Source: Thioglobus_B sp964558405
Lineage (GTDB): Bacteria > Pseudomonadota > Gammaproteobacteria > PS1 > Pseudothioglobaceae
Assembly: GCA_964558405.1 (NCBI GenBank)
Contig: CAZLDG010000022.1
Coordinates: 1-26,132 of the forward strand
DNA length: 26,132 bases
Reading direction: 5' to 3'
Numbering within the stretch: the first letter of the stretch is position 1; every line of letters starts with the position of its first letter. A program made the position numbers and the translations under genes. Below the pieces are notes generated by a model, which was not told the origin of the DNA, did not search any database, and worked only from the letters and a program-made list of their open reading frames with translations. This document shows, piece by piece, positions 13,809 to 22,112 of the stretch.

Positions 13809-15662
13809 ATGCCACTAATCACGCTCGATAATATTTCACTCAGCTTTTCAGATAAGCCTATTCTGAACGAGGTTAGCGCCACGATTCACAAAGGTGAAAA
13901 AATTGCACTAATTGGTCGCAATGGTGAGGGTAAATCTACCTTTATGCGAGTCTTGGCTGGCGTGGTTGCGCCCGATGATGGCAAGATGAAGGTAAAAAAC
14001 GGCATTAGCATTAGTTATCTAGAGCAAACTCCACCGCAAGACAATGAAAAAACCTTACTCACTTTGGTGGCCGAAGGTCTAGGAGAAATCGGACAGATTA
14101 TTGCCAAATATCAGCAACTGATTGCTGAGGGCGAGATGGAAAAATCCTCACAACTCCAGGCACAAATTGACGAAGTTGATGCTTGGTCGTATCTGCATAA
14201 GATTGACGCTATTCTCAATCGCTTCAATTTAGACCCTCAGGCCAAACTCTCTACGCTTTCAGGTGGTTGGCGTCGTCGAGTGATGCTGGCGCGTGCCTTA
14301 GTGCAAGAGCCGGACATTCTACTACTGGATGAGCCAACTAACCATATGGACATTACCGCCATTCTAGATTTGGAGAAAATGCTTAGAGATTATCACGGTA
14401 CTTTGGTGATTATCTCTCACGATCGCTCATTCTTAGCTGGCATTGTCAATAAGGTGTTTGACTTGGATCGTGGCAATCTGTCTATTTTTGATTGCGGCTA
14501 TAAGGATTATGTCAAACGTAAAGACAACTTACTCAATGCTGAGGAGTTAGCCAATCAACGTTTTGACAAAAAACTTGCTCAGGAAGAAGTGTGGATTCGC
14601 CAAGGCATTAAAGCCAGACGCACCCGTAACGAAGGTCGAGTTCGTGCCTTAGAGCAAATGCGCAGAGAGTTTATTAATCGACGCAAAAAACAAGGCAAGG
14701 TTAAGATTCACTCAGTCGAGGAAGATGAAAAACGCACTTCTAAGTTGGTGTTCGAAGTCAAAAACATCTCTTACGCCATTGGTGATTTACAACTGGTTAA
14801 GGACCTCTCTATGCTGGTGCTTAAGGGTGAGAAAATCGGCATTATTGGTGGTAATGGTTGTGGCAAGTCCACTCTGATTAAATTACTACTGGATGAACTA
14901 CAGCCCGACAAGGGTTCTATTCGTCGCTCCAAGACTATTGAGTTGGCCTATTTTGATCAAATGCAAGAAAGTCTAGACCCTAATATGTTGGCAATGGATT
15001 TTGTCTCTGAGGGTCGTGAGCGTATCGATGTCGGCGGCAAGTCCAAGCATATTATTGGTTATCTGCGTCAGTTCTTATTTACTGGCAAACAGGCTATGGC
15101 ACCCATTCGTATGTTCTCTGGTGGTGAAAAAAACCGCCTAATGCTGGCGAAAATTCTCTCCAAGCCTGCCAACTTATTAGTACTAGACGAGCCCACCAAT
15201 GATCTGGATGTGGAGACACTGGAGCTATTAGAGGAAATGCTGGTGGATTATAGTGGCACACTCATTATCATCTCACACGATAGAACCTTTTTAAACAACG
15301 TGGTTGGCTCCACTATTGTGATGGAAGGCGATGCCAAGATTACCCAGTATGCTGGTGGTTATGATGACTATCTGATTCAAAAGCAAGACCAGGTTAAGCA
15401 ACAAGAAAAAACCAAAGTTAAGCCTAAAGCCAATAAGGCACCTGCCAATGACAAAAAGAAGCTAAGCTACAAGCAGCAGCAAGAGTTAAAGGCTCTGCCT
15501 GATAAAATCGAAAAAGCCGAGATTGAAATTGGCGAGCTACAACTACAACTCGCAGATCCTGAGTTCTTTAAACAAGAGGATTCACAAGATGCGCTGATTC
15601 GCCTAGCCAGACTCGAGGCTGATTTAGAGCGTTATTATGAAAAATGGAGTGAACTGGAATGA
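13809..15662 (+). CDS. uup: ABC-F family ATPase Uup
   Basis: A soluble 617-residue ABC-F protein with two ATPase domains and no membrane part. First Walker A GRNGEGKST at 36-44, signature LSGGWRRRVMLARAL, Walker B LLLDEPTNHMD. Second Walker A GGNGCGKST at 347-355, signature FSGGEKNRLMLAK, Walker B LVLDEPTNDLD. The linker between them is Arg/Lys-rich (ARRTRNEGRVRALEQMRREF). The C-terminal coiled coil, after a Lys-rich stretch, is the mark of Uup rather than EttA, Ybit or YheS. ABC-F proteins bind the ribosomal E site; Uup also affects precise transposon excision. No Shine-Dalgarno sequence precedes the ATG. The HAD gene overlaps its end by ATGA. Confidence 0.93.
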   Translation: MPLITLDNISLSFSDKPILNEVSATIHKGEKIALIGRNGEGKSTFMRVLAGVVAPDDGKMKVKNGISISYLEQTPPQDNEKTLLTLVAEGLGEIGQIIAKYQQLIAEGEMEKSSQLQAQIDEVDAWSYLHKIDAILNRFNLDPQAKLSTLSGGWRRRVMLARALVQEPDILLLDEPTNHMDITAILDLEKMLRDYHGTLVIISHDRSFLAGIVNKVFDLDRGNLSIFDCGYKDYVKRKDNLLNAEELANQRFDKKLAQEEVWIRQGIKARRTRNEGRVRALEQMRREFINRRKKQGKVKIHSVEEDEKRTSKLVFEVKNISYAIGDLQLVKDLSMLVLKGEKIGIIGGNGCGKSTLIKLLLDELQPDKGSIRRSKTIELAYFDQMQESLDPNMLAMDFVSEGRERIDVGGKSKHIIGYLRQFLFTGKQAMAPIRMFSGGEKNRLMLAKILSKPANLLVLDEPTNDLDVETLELLEEMLVDYSGTLIIISHDRTFLNNVVGSTIVMEGDAKITQYAGGYDDYLIQKQDQVKQQEKTKVKPKANKAPANDKKKLSYKQQQELKALPDKIEKAEIEIGELQLQLADPEFFKQEDSQDALIRLARLEADLERYYEKWSELE

Positions 15663-16189
15663 CAAATAACACCCCGCTGATTGTCGATTTAGACCATACA
15701 CTCATTAACACTGATCTTTTGTATCAGTCCTCAATACGCACGCTTAAGCGTAAACCTTGGTTGATTTTTATCTACCCATTTTGGTTTTTACACGGCAAGG
15801 GTTATCTAAAAGATCAGCTGATCAAACACTGTGAAATTGATGTGAGCAAACTGCCTTATATTGACAAAACCTTGGATTATATCGAGCAAAGAAAACAACA
15901 AGGTTCGCCCATTATTCTGGCCACTGCCTCACACCAGTTCTATGCGCATCAGGTTGCTGAATATTTAGGTGTGTTTGATGATGTGATGGCCAGTGATGCT
16001 AAGTTTAATCTGTCCTCACACAATAAGGCTGATAAGCTCATTGAACGCTACGGTCAAGGAGAGTTTGATTATGTGGGTGATCATATGCGCGACTTGCCTG
16101 TGTGGGAAGCCTCAAACCTGTCGATTTTGGTTAATGTTAATGACCGAGTCATTCGTAACACACAACACCTAAAAACGCTACGCTTGTAG
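15659..16189 (+). CDS. HAD-superfamily phosphatase (orphan of a UbiA-fused type)
   Basis: A 176-residue haloacid-dehalogenase fold hydrolase. Motif I VDLDHTL (Asp10 and Asp12), motif II ILATASH near 80-86, motif III with Lys in HNKADKL, motif IV DYVGDHMRDLPVW. From memory, the sequence resembles the N-terminal HAD half of fused HAD-UbiA prenyltransferases (LDGTL, LATASD, YVGN-type motifs), but here no UbiA domain follows: the chain stops after the HAD domain. The missing polytopic part is not in the remaining sequence. It is coupled to uup by ATGA, and its stop (16187-16189) lies two bases from the stop of the convergent membrane gene. Substrate unknown. Confidence 0.8.
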   Translation: MTNNTPLIVDLDHTLINTDLLYQSSIRTLKRKPWLIFIYPFWFLHGKGYLKDQLIKHCEIDVSKLPYIDKTLDYIEQRKQQGSPIILATASHQFYAHQVAEYLGVFDDVMASDAKFNLSSHNKADKLIERYGQGEFDYVGDHMRDLPVWEASNLSILVNVNDRVIRNTQHLKTLRL

Positions 16190-16191
16190 CA

Positions 16192-16368
16192 CTATTCTAA
16201 ATAGTAAGACAGGCTCGCCAATAAAACATAAATCACACTGGTAATCACCAGGGTCACAGCAATCACGCGCGCCAAAGCCAAGTTCTTTCCTAAGAGGCGA
16301 TTGTTAACCCACCAGACAATCCAGGCGATGACAAAAACAGCAATTAAAATTCGAATAATTGAGAACAT
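16192..16368 (-). CDS. Small two-helix membrane protein downstream of uvrC
   Basis: An open reading frame of 58 residues, below common length cut-offs. It begins MFSIIRILIAVFVIAWIVWW and has two hydrophobic stretches (about 4-20 and 33-53) separated by a short basic segment VNNRLLGKNL. The ATG at 16368 has AGGAAG nine bases upstream, inside the end of uvrC, and the uvrC stop lies four bases before the ATG, so coupling to uvrC is likely. It leaves only two bases before the convergent HAD stop. The region has no competing frame. No family is recognised; the position after uvrC, where pgsA sits in many gammaproteobacteria, is occupied by this protein instead. Confidence 0.75.
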   Translation of the reverse strand: MFSIIRILIAVFVIAWIVWWVNNRLLGKNLALARVIAVTLVITSVIYVLLASLSYYLE

Positions 16369-16372
16369 AGAC

Positions 16373-18157
16373 TTACTTCCTTAGACTTTTTACTATTTTA
16401 TCTGCAAGTGCATGGGAGATACCCTCAACTTTGGCAATTTCATCACTACTGGCACCTTGAATCTGTTGCAGACCGCCAAAATAGTTCATCAAAGCAGCTC
16501 GTCTGAGCTTGCCTACACCAGGAATAGCCTCTAGTACCGAGGTGCGTCGCTTCTTATCACGCTTATGACGATGATGCTTAATGGCAAAACGATGGGATTC
16601 ATCACGAATATGATTCACTAGTAGCAGTGCCAAATCATGAATAGCCAGGTTGATTTTTTGCAGCTCATCACCACGCTTAATCAGCAGCGTCTCCAGTCCA
16701 GGTTTACGCCCTTCACCTTTGGCCACACCGACCAGTTGAACATCCTCAATACCAATAGAATCCATCACCATAATTGCCTGATTTAACTGACCCAGACCGC
16801 CATCAATAAACACCACATCGGGCAGTGGTTTATTTTCTTTTAATAAGCGAGAATAGCGTCGATAGACCGCTTGATTCATAGCGGCATAATCATCTCCAGG
16901 GGTAATATCTTTAATATCAAATTGTCGATAAGCACTCTTTTTGGGCTTGCCTTGCTCAAACACCACGCATGAGGCCTTGGTCGCCTCTCCCGAGCTATGA
17001 CTAATATCAAAACACTCAATATATTGGGGCAGGTTTTTCAAATCTAACAACTGTTGTAAGCGTTGTAATTGTTCAAACTTGGTAAATTTAGACAATAGAT
17101 GTTGCGCTAAGTTTTCTTTGGCATTGAGCTGGGCAATTTTAATCAAAGGTTTCTTATCGGCCTTAGCACTGTCAACAATGTTCGTCTTTAGTGCTCTAGC
17201 AATAGATTGTTTGTTATCAATCTTGGTGTTAAGCACAATTTGTTTGGGTACATCCTTGCCCAAATAATACAAGGGTAAAAACGCCTCCAATACCGTATCA
17301 ACACCTTCTCCCTTGGTGTTTTTGGGCAGGATGAACTCCTGAGCGACTTGACGACCACCGCGCATAAACAGCACTTCAATACCAATATGATGATCTTGCT
17401 GGGCAACAGCAACCACATCCATATTGCCCGTGGCACTGGCGCTATGTTGCTCTTGAATACTGCGAAGACCAATGAGTTGGTCTCGATATTTAGCAGCCAA
17501 CTCAAAATCCAAATCACTGGAAGCTGCTTGCATTTTTTGTGAGATTTGCTCTAAGGTGTCCACACCTTTTCCTGACAAAAACAAGTGCATCATCGCCACG
17601 TCTTGCTGATAGTTCTCATCACTGATTTTGCCCACACAAGGTGCAGAACATAGACCAATTTGATATTCCAAACAAGCCCTAGAGCGTGAAGCGTAAACAC
17701 TATTGGTGCATTGTCTGACTTTAAATATTTTCTTTAGCAATGCCAAAGAATCGCGCACCACATGCGCCGAAGGATAAGGACCAAAATATGTAAAGTTTTT
17801 GAGTTTGTTGCCACGATAAAAACCCACGCGCGGATGCGTATCATTACTGATAAAAATATAAGGATAGCTCTTGGCATCTTTAAGCAAGACGTTGTATCTG
17901 GGTAGATGCTGCTTAATTAACTCGTTTTCCAATAACAATGCCTGAACCTCGGTATTGGTCAGCACCACCTTGAAGTCTTTGATATTGGCAACCAAGGCTC
18001 GAGTTTTGTTGTGTGTATGCTGCTTATTAAAGTAGCTGGAGACGCGTTTTTTCAGGTTCTTTGCCTTGCCAACATAAATCACTTGACCCTGTTTATCCAG
18101 CATCTGATAGATGCCTGGATGCGCACTGAGATTTTTTAATTTTTCTTTGACGTTCAT
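16373..18157 (-). CDS. uvrC: Excinuclease ABC subunit C
   Basis: A 594-residue nuclease of nucleotide excision repair that makes both incisions with UvrB. N-terminal GIY-YIG domain (HPGIYQMLDKQGQVIYVGKA near 13-32), a Cys-rich linker (RQC, RACLEYQIGLCSAPC) typical of UvrC, the UVR motif near 210-230 (DLDFELAAKYRDQL), the RNase H-like 3' endonuclease (ECFDISHSSGE, FIDGGLGQLN) and C-terminal helix-hairpin-helix repeats (LEAIPGVGKLRRAALMNYFGG). Length is normal. The 58-residue membrane protein follows with a four-base gap. Promoter at 18184-18213 on the minus strand. Confidence 0.98.
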   Translation of the reverse strand: MNVKEKLKNLSAHPGIYQMLDKQGQVIYVGKAKNLKKRVSSYFNKQHTHNKTRALVANIKDFKVVLTNTEVQALLLENELIKQHLPRYNVLLKDAKSYPYIFISNDTHPRVGFYRGNKLKNFTYFGPYPSAHVVRDSLALLKKIFKVRQCTNSVYASRSRACLEYQIGLCSAPCVGKISDENYQQDVAMMHLFLSGKGVDTLEQISQKMQAASSDLDFELAAKYRDQLIGLRSIQEQHSASATGNMDVVAVAQQDHHIGIEVLFMRGGRQVAQEFILPKNTKGEGVDTVLEAFLPLYYLGKDVPKQIVLNTKIDNKQSIARALKTNIVDSAKADKKPLIKIAQLNAKENLAQHLLSKFTKFEQLQRLQQLLDLKNLPQYIECFDISHSSGEATKASCVVFEQGKPKKSAYRQFDIKDITPGDDYAAMNQAVYRRYSRLLKENKPLPDVVFIDGGLGQLNQAIMVMDSIGIEDVQLVGVAKGEGRKPGLETLLIKRGDELQKINLAIHDLALLLVNHIRDESHRFAIKHHRHKRDKKRRTSVLEAIPGVGKLRRAALMNYFGGLQQIQGASSDEIAKVEGISHALADKIVKSLRK

Positions 18158-18183
18158 CTGTGCAAATACCAGCGTAAAAAGGT

Positions 18184-18213
18184 AAAATAATCCCTATCTA
18201 TTTTATAAGTCAA
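18184..18213 (-). promoter_or_regulatory. Putative uvrC promoter
   Basis: On the minus strand TTGACT (18208-18213, 5 of 6) is 18 bases from TATTTT (18184-18189, 4 of 6). It lies in the 55-base gap between divergent uvrC and mlaC; the -35 box touches the mlaC start codon. Confidence 0.42.
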
Positions 18214-18878
18214 TGCTTATGCTTAAGTTCTTCGTTATTATATTGTCTATTACCCTTGGTAATCTCACTTTGGCAAACGAACAATCCTCTGATACTTCAA
18301 GTGCCAGCAAGCAAGTGGTTGATATTATTGATCCACCTAATTCAGCAGCGCTCAATATCATGGTGAGCACGCTCAGCTCGCTTAAAGAGCTTAGAAAACA
18401 AAACCAGGCCACCCCTGAGAACGTAGAGACTTTAATTCGCCTAAAACTCCTACCCAACTTAGCCGTAGGCGTGGCTACCAAGATTACTTTGAGTGATTAT
18501 TGGGATGGGCTGAATATCCAACAAAAACAATTCTTTCAACACTATATCACCGAGTCACTGATTAACGACTATGTTGGCATTCTTTCCACTTATGAGAATA
18601 TCGACTCAGTACAAATCAGTGTTGATCCTGAAGTGCGACGCAAAGACAACAAGGCCATCGTTAAGCTGGTTATTTCCATCAACGAAGCCGAAAAGCCTTT
18701 TAATGTGTCTTTGAAAATGATTCGACTCAACACTTGGCACGTATACGATGTGGTGTTTTCGGGTGTGAGCGTGGTCAAAAATTACGAAGCGCAGTTTAAC
18801 TCTTATATCAAGCGTAAGAGTGTTGAGGCCTTGGTTGAAAGATCACAAAAGAAACTCGATAAGCTAAACGCCAAATAA
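18213..18878 (+). CDS. mlaC: MlaC-like phospholipid transport protein
   Basis: A 221-residue periplasmic protein with a signal peptide (MLMLKFFVIILSITLGNLTLA). It belongs to the MlaC/Ttg2D (Tol_Tol_Ttg2) family: RLKLLPNLAVGVATKITLSDYW matches the conserved FDF.rMa..vLG.yW region, and QKQFFQHYITESLINDYVGIL matches the lipid-pocket helix. MlaC carries phospholipids between the outer membrane MlaA complex and the inner membrane MlaFEDB complex. Normally mlaFEDCB precede murA; here only mlaC is present and the rest must be elsewhere or absent. Its TAA overlaps the murA ATG (TAATG). A second ATG at 18219 is an alternative start; neither has a Shine-Dalgarno sequence. Confidence 0.82.
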   Translation: MLMLKFFVIILSITLGNLTLANEQSSDTSSASKQVVDIIDPPNSAALNIMVSTLSSLKELRKQNQATPENVETLIRLKLLPNLAVGVATKITLSDYWDGLNIQQKQFFQHYITESLINDYVGILSTYENIDSVQISVDPEVRRKDNKAIVKLVISINEAEKPFNVSLKMIRLNTWHVYDVVFSGVSVVKNYEAQFNSYIKRKSVEALVERSQKKLDKLNAK

Positions 18879-20137
18879 TGTACAAACTGATTATCAATGG
18901 CGGCAAGCCACTACAAGGCAGTATTAGTATTGCTGGTAGTAAAAACTCGGCGCTGCCTATTTTATTTGCCTCTATCTTGGCAGACGCTCCAGTGGTACTA
19001 ACCAATACACCACATCTATCAGATGTTTCTACCACCTTACACTTGCTGATGGACATGGGTGCAGAATTCGTCCTAGAGTCGGATAATTCCATCTCTATTG
19101 ATTCTTCCAAACTCGACAAGCTAGAAGCCGAATATGATTTGGTAAAAACCATGCGCGCCTCTATCTTGGCATTGGGGCCGATGCTGGCAAAATACGGCCA
19201 GGCCAAAGTCTCTCTGCCTGGCGGTTGTGCGATTGGCTCACGCCCGGTGAACTTACACTTGAAAGCCTTAGAAGATCTAGGTGCTGATATTGAGGTGAAA
19301 AACGGCTATATTTATGCCAAGGCTGATCAGCTGGTTGGTGCTGAGGTTTATTTTGATCAGGTCTCGGTAACGGCCACAGAAAATATTCTTATGGCTGCGA
19401 CGCTAGCCAAAGGCGAAACCATTATTCATAACGCCGCTCAAGAACCGGAGATTGTGGATTTAGCGCGTTGTTTAAATCTAATGGGTGCCAAGATTTCAGG
19501 TGCAGGCACCTCCAGCATTCACGTTGAAGGAGTGAACCAGCTCTCAGGTGTGAGTTATGCCGTCTGTCCTGATCGTATTGAAGCGGGCACCTATTTGATT
19601 GCTGCGGCCATTACCCGTGGCAGTATCACTCTTAAAAATGTACGTCCAAGCTCAATGCGCGCTATTTTGAACAAACTCAGCGAAGCCGGTGCACAGATAC
19701 AAGTCAACGATAATAGTATCAGTTTGGATACCCATGGTAAGCGTCTAGATGCGGTGGATGTAAAAACCGGTACCTATCCCAATTTCCCAACAGATATGCA
19801 AGCACAATTTACTGCACTGAATATTGTTGCCAAGGGTAATAGCGCCATCACCGAGACCATTTTCGAGAATCGTTTTATGCATATTCCGGAGTTGGCGCGC
19901 ATGGGTGCAGATTTAACCTTGGAAGGTAACACGGTGATGTGTAAAGGTGTAAAATCCATCTCTGGTGCAAACCTGATGGCAACTGACCTACGTGCCTCGG
20001 CCTCTTTGGTATTGGCTGGGCTTGCAGCCAAAGGACAAACCACAGTTGAACGCGTTTATCACTTAGACCGTGGTTATGAAACCATTGAAGAAAAATTAAA
20101 ATTATTGGGCGCTGATATTTCTCGCGTTCAAGACTAA
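18878..20137 (+). CDS. murA: UDP-N-acetylglucosamine 1-carboxyvinyltransferase
   Basis: MurA, the first committed enzyme of peptidoglycan synthesis, transfers enolpyruvate from PEP to UDP-GlcNAc in the cytoplasm. It is a 419-residue two-domain protein, as usual. N-terminal GSKNSALPILFA (Lys22 and Asn23 contacts), and the active-site loop LPGGCAIGSRPVNLH with Cys117, the fosfomycin target, so it should be fosfomycin-sensitive. TYPNFPTDMQAQ and DLRASASLVLAGLAA are typical distal motifs. It overlaps mlaC by one base and hisG follows after seven bases. The mlaC-murA-hisG-hisD order is known in related gammaproteobacteria. Confidence 0.98.
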   Translation: MYKLIINGGKPLQGSISIAGSKNSALPILFASILADAPVVLTNTPHLSDVSTTLHLLMDMGAEFVLESDNSISIDSSKLDKLEAEYDLVKTMRASILALGPMLAKYGQAKVSLPGGCAIGSRPVNLHLKALEDLGADIEVKNGYIYAKADQLVGAEVYFDQVSVTATENILMAATLAKGETIIHNAAQEPEIVDLARCLNLMGAKISGAGTSSIHVEGVNQLSGVSYAVCPDRIEAGTYLIAAAITRGSITLKNVRPSSMRAILNKLSEAGAQIQVNDNSISLDTHGKRLDAVDVKTGTYPNFPTDMQAQFTALNIVAKGNSAITETIFENRFMHIPELARMGADLTLEGNTVMCKGVKSISGANLMATDLRASASLVLAGLAAKGQTTVERVYHLDRGYETIEEKLKLLGADISRVQD

Positions 20138-20144
20138 TACAACT

Positions 20145-20762
20145 ATGTTGACAATTGCATTATCCAAGGGACGAATCTTAGAGCAAACTTTGCCTTTATT
20201 GGCAAAAGCTGGTCTGAGCATCGCCCCAGAAGAGCTTAAATCTAGAAAACTCATCTTAGATACCAATCTTGATGAGGTTAAAGTGATTATTATCCGCGCT
20301 ACCGATGTGCCGGTTTTTGTACAACATGGGGCAGCTGATATGGGGATTGCCGGCAAAGATGTACTACTTGAACATGGTGCGGATGGTTTATTTGAACTAC
20401 TAGATTTAGGCATTGCCAAATGTCGTCTAATGGTTGCAGCTGAGTCTGTAGAAAAACTCAATAAGAGCACTTTAAAAATTGCCACCAAATACGTGAACTC
20501 AGCCAAACAATATTTTGAATCTCAGGGTCAGCCTTGTGAGATTATCAAACTCTATGGCGCCATGGAACTGGCACCAGTAGTAGGACTGGCTGATGGTATT
20601 GTAGATTTGGTAGATACCGGCAATACCCTAAAGGCCAATGGCCTGCAAGCACTGGATCACATTGAAGATATTTCCTCTAGATTAGTGGTTAATAGTGCTT
20701 CTTTTAAAACCAAAAACGCACAAATTAAAACCTGGATTAATAGTATCGAGACCAACCTATGA
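20145..20762 (+). CDS. hisG: ATP phosphoribosyltransferase, short form
   Basis: The first enzyme of histidine biosynthesis, joining PRPP and ATP. At 205 residues it is the short HisG(S) form: MLTIALSKGRILEQTLPLL at the start, RATDVPVFVQHGAADMGIAGKD, and DLVDTGNTLKANGL for PRPP binding, but without the C-terminal ACT-like regulatory domain of the long form. Short HisG works with HisZ, a HisRS-like subunit that gives activity and feedback control; hisZ is not in this window. The ATG of hisD overlaps its stop (ATGA). Confidence 0.96.
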   Translation: MLTIALSKGRILEQTLPLLAKAGLSIAPEELKSRKLILDTNLDEVKVIIIRATDVPVFVQHGAADMGIAGKDVLLEHGADGLFELLDLGIAKCRLMVAAESVEKLNKSTLKIATKYVNSAKQYFESQGQPCEIIKLYGAMELAPVVGLADGIVDLVDTGNTLKANGLQALDHIEDISSRLVVNSASFKTKNAQIKTWINSIETNL

Positions 20763-22051
20763 TTGCACAACTAACTTCTACTTCTGCTGACTTTAACAAA
20801 AAACTAGATGCGCTACTGGCCTGGGAGAGTGTTTCTAACACCGATGTGGCCAATACTGTTGATGAGGTGATTGCCAATATTCGCAGCCAGGGTGATCAAG
20901 CCTTGATTGACTACACCAACAAATTTGACAATATGTCAGCTCAATCTATGTCGGAGTTAGTAATTGAGGCTGATGCACTTAAACAAGCTTTCGAGACACT
21001 AGATTCAAAAGAACAAAATGCACTGCAAATCGCCGCTGATCGTGTGCGCAATTATCACCAAAGACAAGTGCAAGAAACTTGGAGCTATCAAGAAGATGAC
21101 GGTACCATGCTTGGACAAAAAGTCACGCCACTAGATAAGGTGGGTCTGTATGTCCCTGGTGGCAAGGCCGCTTACCCTTCTTCGGTGCTTATGAATGCAA
21201 TTCCTGCCAAAGTCGCCGGTGTTGAAGATCTGATTATGGTGGTACCTACGCCAGGCGGTGTAACCAATCAATTGGTGTTGGCTGCAGCCTATATCTCAGG
21301 TGTTGACCAAGTATTCACTGTCGGTGGTGCGCAAGCCGTAGCCGCCTTGGCTTACGGCACGCAAACAGTACCACAGGTCGATAAGATTGTTGGTCCAGGT
21401 AACATCTACGTCGCCACTGCCAAACGTGTGGTTTTTGGCCAGGTTGGTATTGATATGATCGCCGGTCCGAGTGAGATTTTGATTATTTGCGATGGTAAAA
21501 CCAATCCAGATTGGATTGCCATGGACCTATTTTCACAAGCCGAACACGATGAAGACGCACAATCTATTTTGTTGTGTCCGGATGCTGAGTTTATTGCCGA
21601 GGTAGAAAAAAGCATTGAAAAGCTATTGCCAAGTATGCCACGTCAAGAGATTATCGCTACCGCGCTAAAAGATCGTGGTGCGTTGATTCTAACCCAGGAC
21701 ATGAATGAGGCCATTGCCCTGTCTAATCGTATCGCCCCAGAACACTTGGAGCTTTCAGTAGAAGATCCTGAGGCTATTCTAGATGGCATTAAACACGCAG
21801 GTGCGATCTTTATGGGTCGTCACACTTGTGAATCTTTGGGTGATTATTGCGCGGGTCCGAACCACGTACTACCAACCTCAGGCACTGCCAGATTCTCATC
21901 GCCACTAGGTGTGTATGACTTCCAAAAGAAATCATCACTGATTATGGTATCCAGCGAAGGCGCTAATGTACTGGGTGATATTGCCGCCACCCTGGCCGAT
22001 GGCGAAGGCTTGCAAGCTCACGCACAATCTGCGCGTTATCGCATCAGTTAA
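20759..22051 (+). CDS. hisD: Histidinol dehydrogenase
   Basis: A 430-residue zinc enzyme that oxidises histidinol to histidine in two NAD-dependent steps, the last stage of the pathway. Conserved features: YVPGGKAAYPSSVLMNA near 131-147, VGGAQAVAALAYGT, VGPGNIYVATAK and FSQAEHDEDAQS with zinc ligands Gln260 and His263, APEHLEL, and the late GPNHVLPTSGTARF. Length is normal. It is coupled to hisG by ATGA. Other his genes (hisC, B, H, A, F, I) are not here, so the pathway is split in this genome. Confidence 0.98.
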   Translation: MIAQLTSTSADFNKKLDALLAWESVSNTDVANTVDEVIANIRSQGDQALIDYTNKFDNMSAQSMSELVIEADALKQAFETLDSKEQNALQIAADRVRNYHQRQVQETWSYQEDDGTMLGQKVTPLDKVGLYVPGGKAAYPSSVLMNAIPAKVAGVEDLIMVVPTPGGVTNQLVLAAAYISGVDQVFTVGGAQAVAALAYGTQTVPQVDKIVGPGNIYVATAKRVVFGQVGIDMIAGPSEILIICDGKTNPDWIAMDLFSQAEHDEDAQSILLCPDAEFIAEVEKSIEKLLPSMPRQEIIATALKDRGALILTQDMNEAIALSNRIAPEHLELSVEDPEAILDGIKHAGAIFMGRHTCESLGDYCAGPNHVLPTSGTARFSSPLGVYDFQKKSSLIMVSSEGANVLGDIAATLADGEGLQAHAQSARYRIS

Positions 22052-22112
22052 TTAATTTCTCCCGCTTAGGTATAAGCTGATATAGTGGCTCTATCTTTGC
22101 CAAGGGTTGACC

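Noticed and set aside
19774..20506. Minus-strand frames opposite murA and hisG
   Set aside because: Shadows of strongly conserved genes, with no Shine-Dalgarno sequence or recognisable domain.
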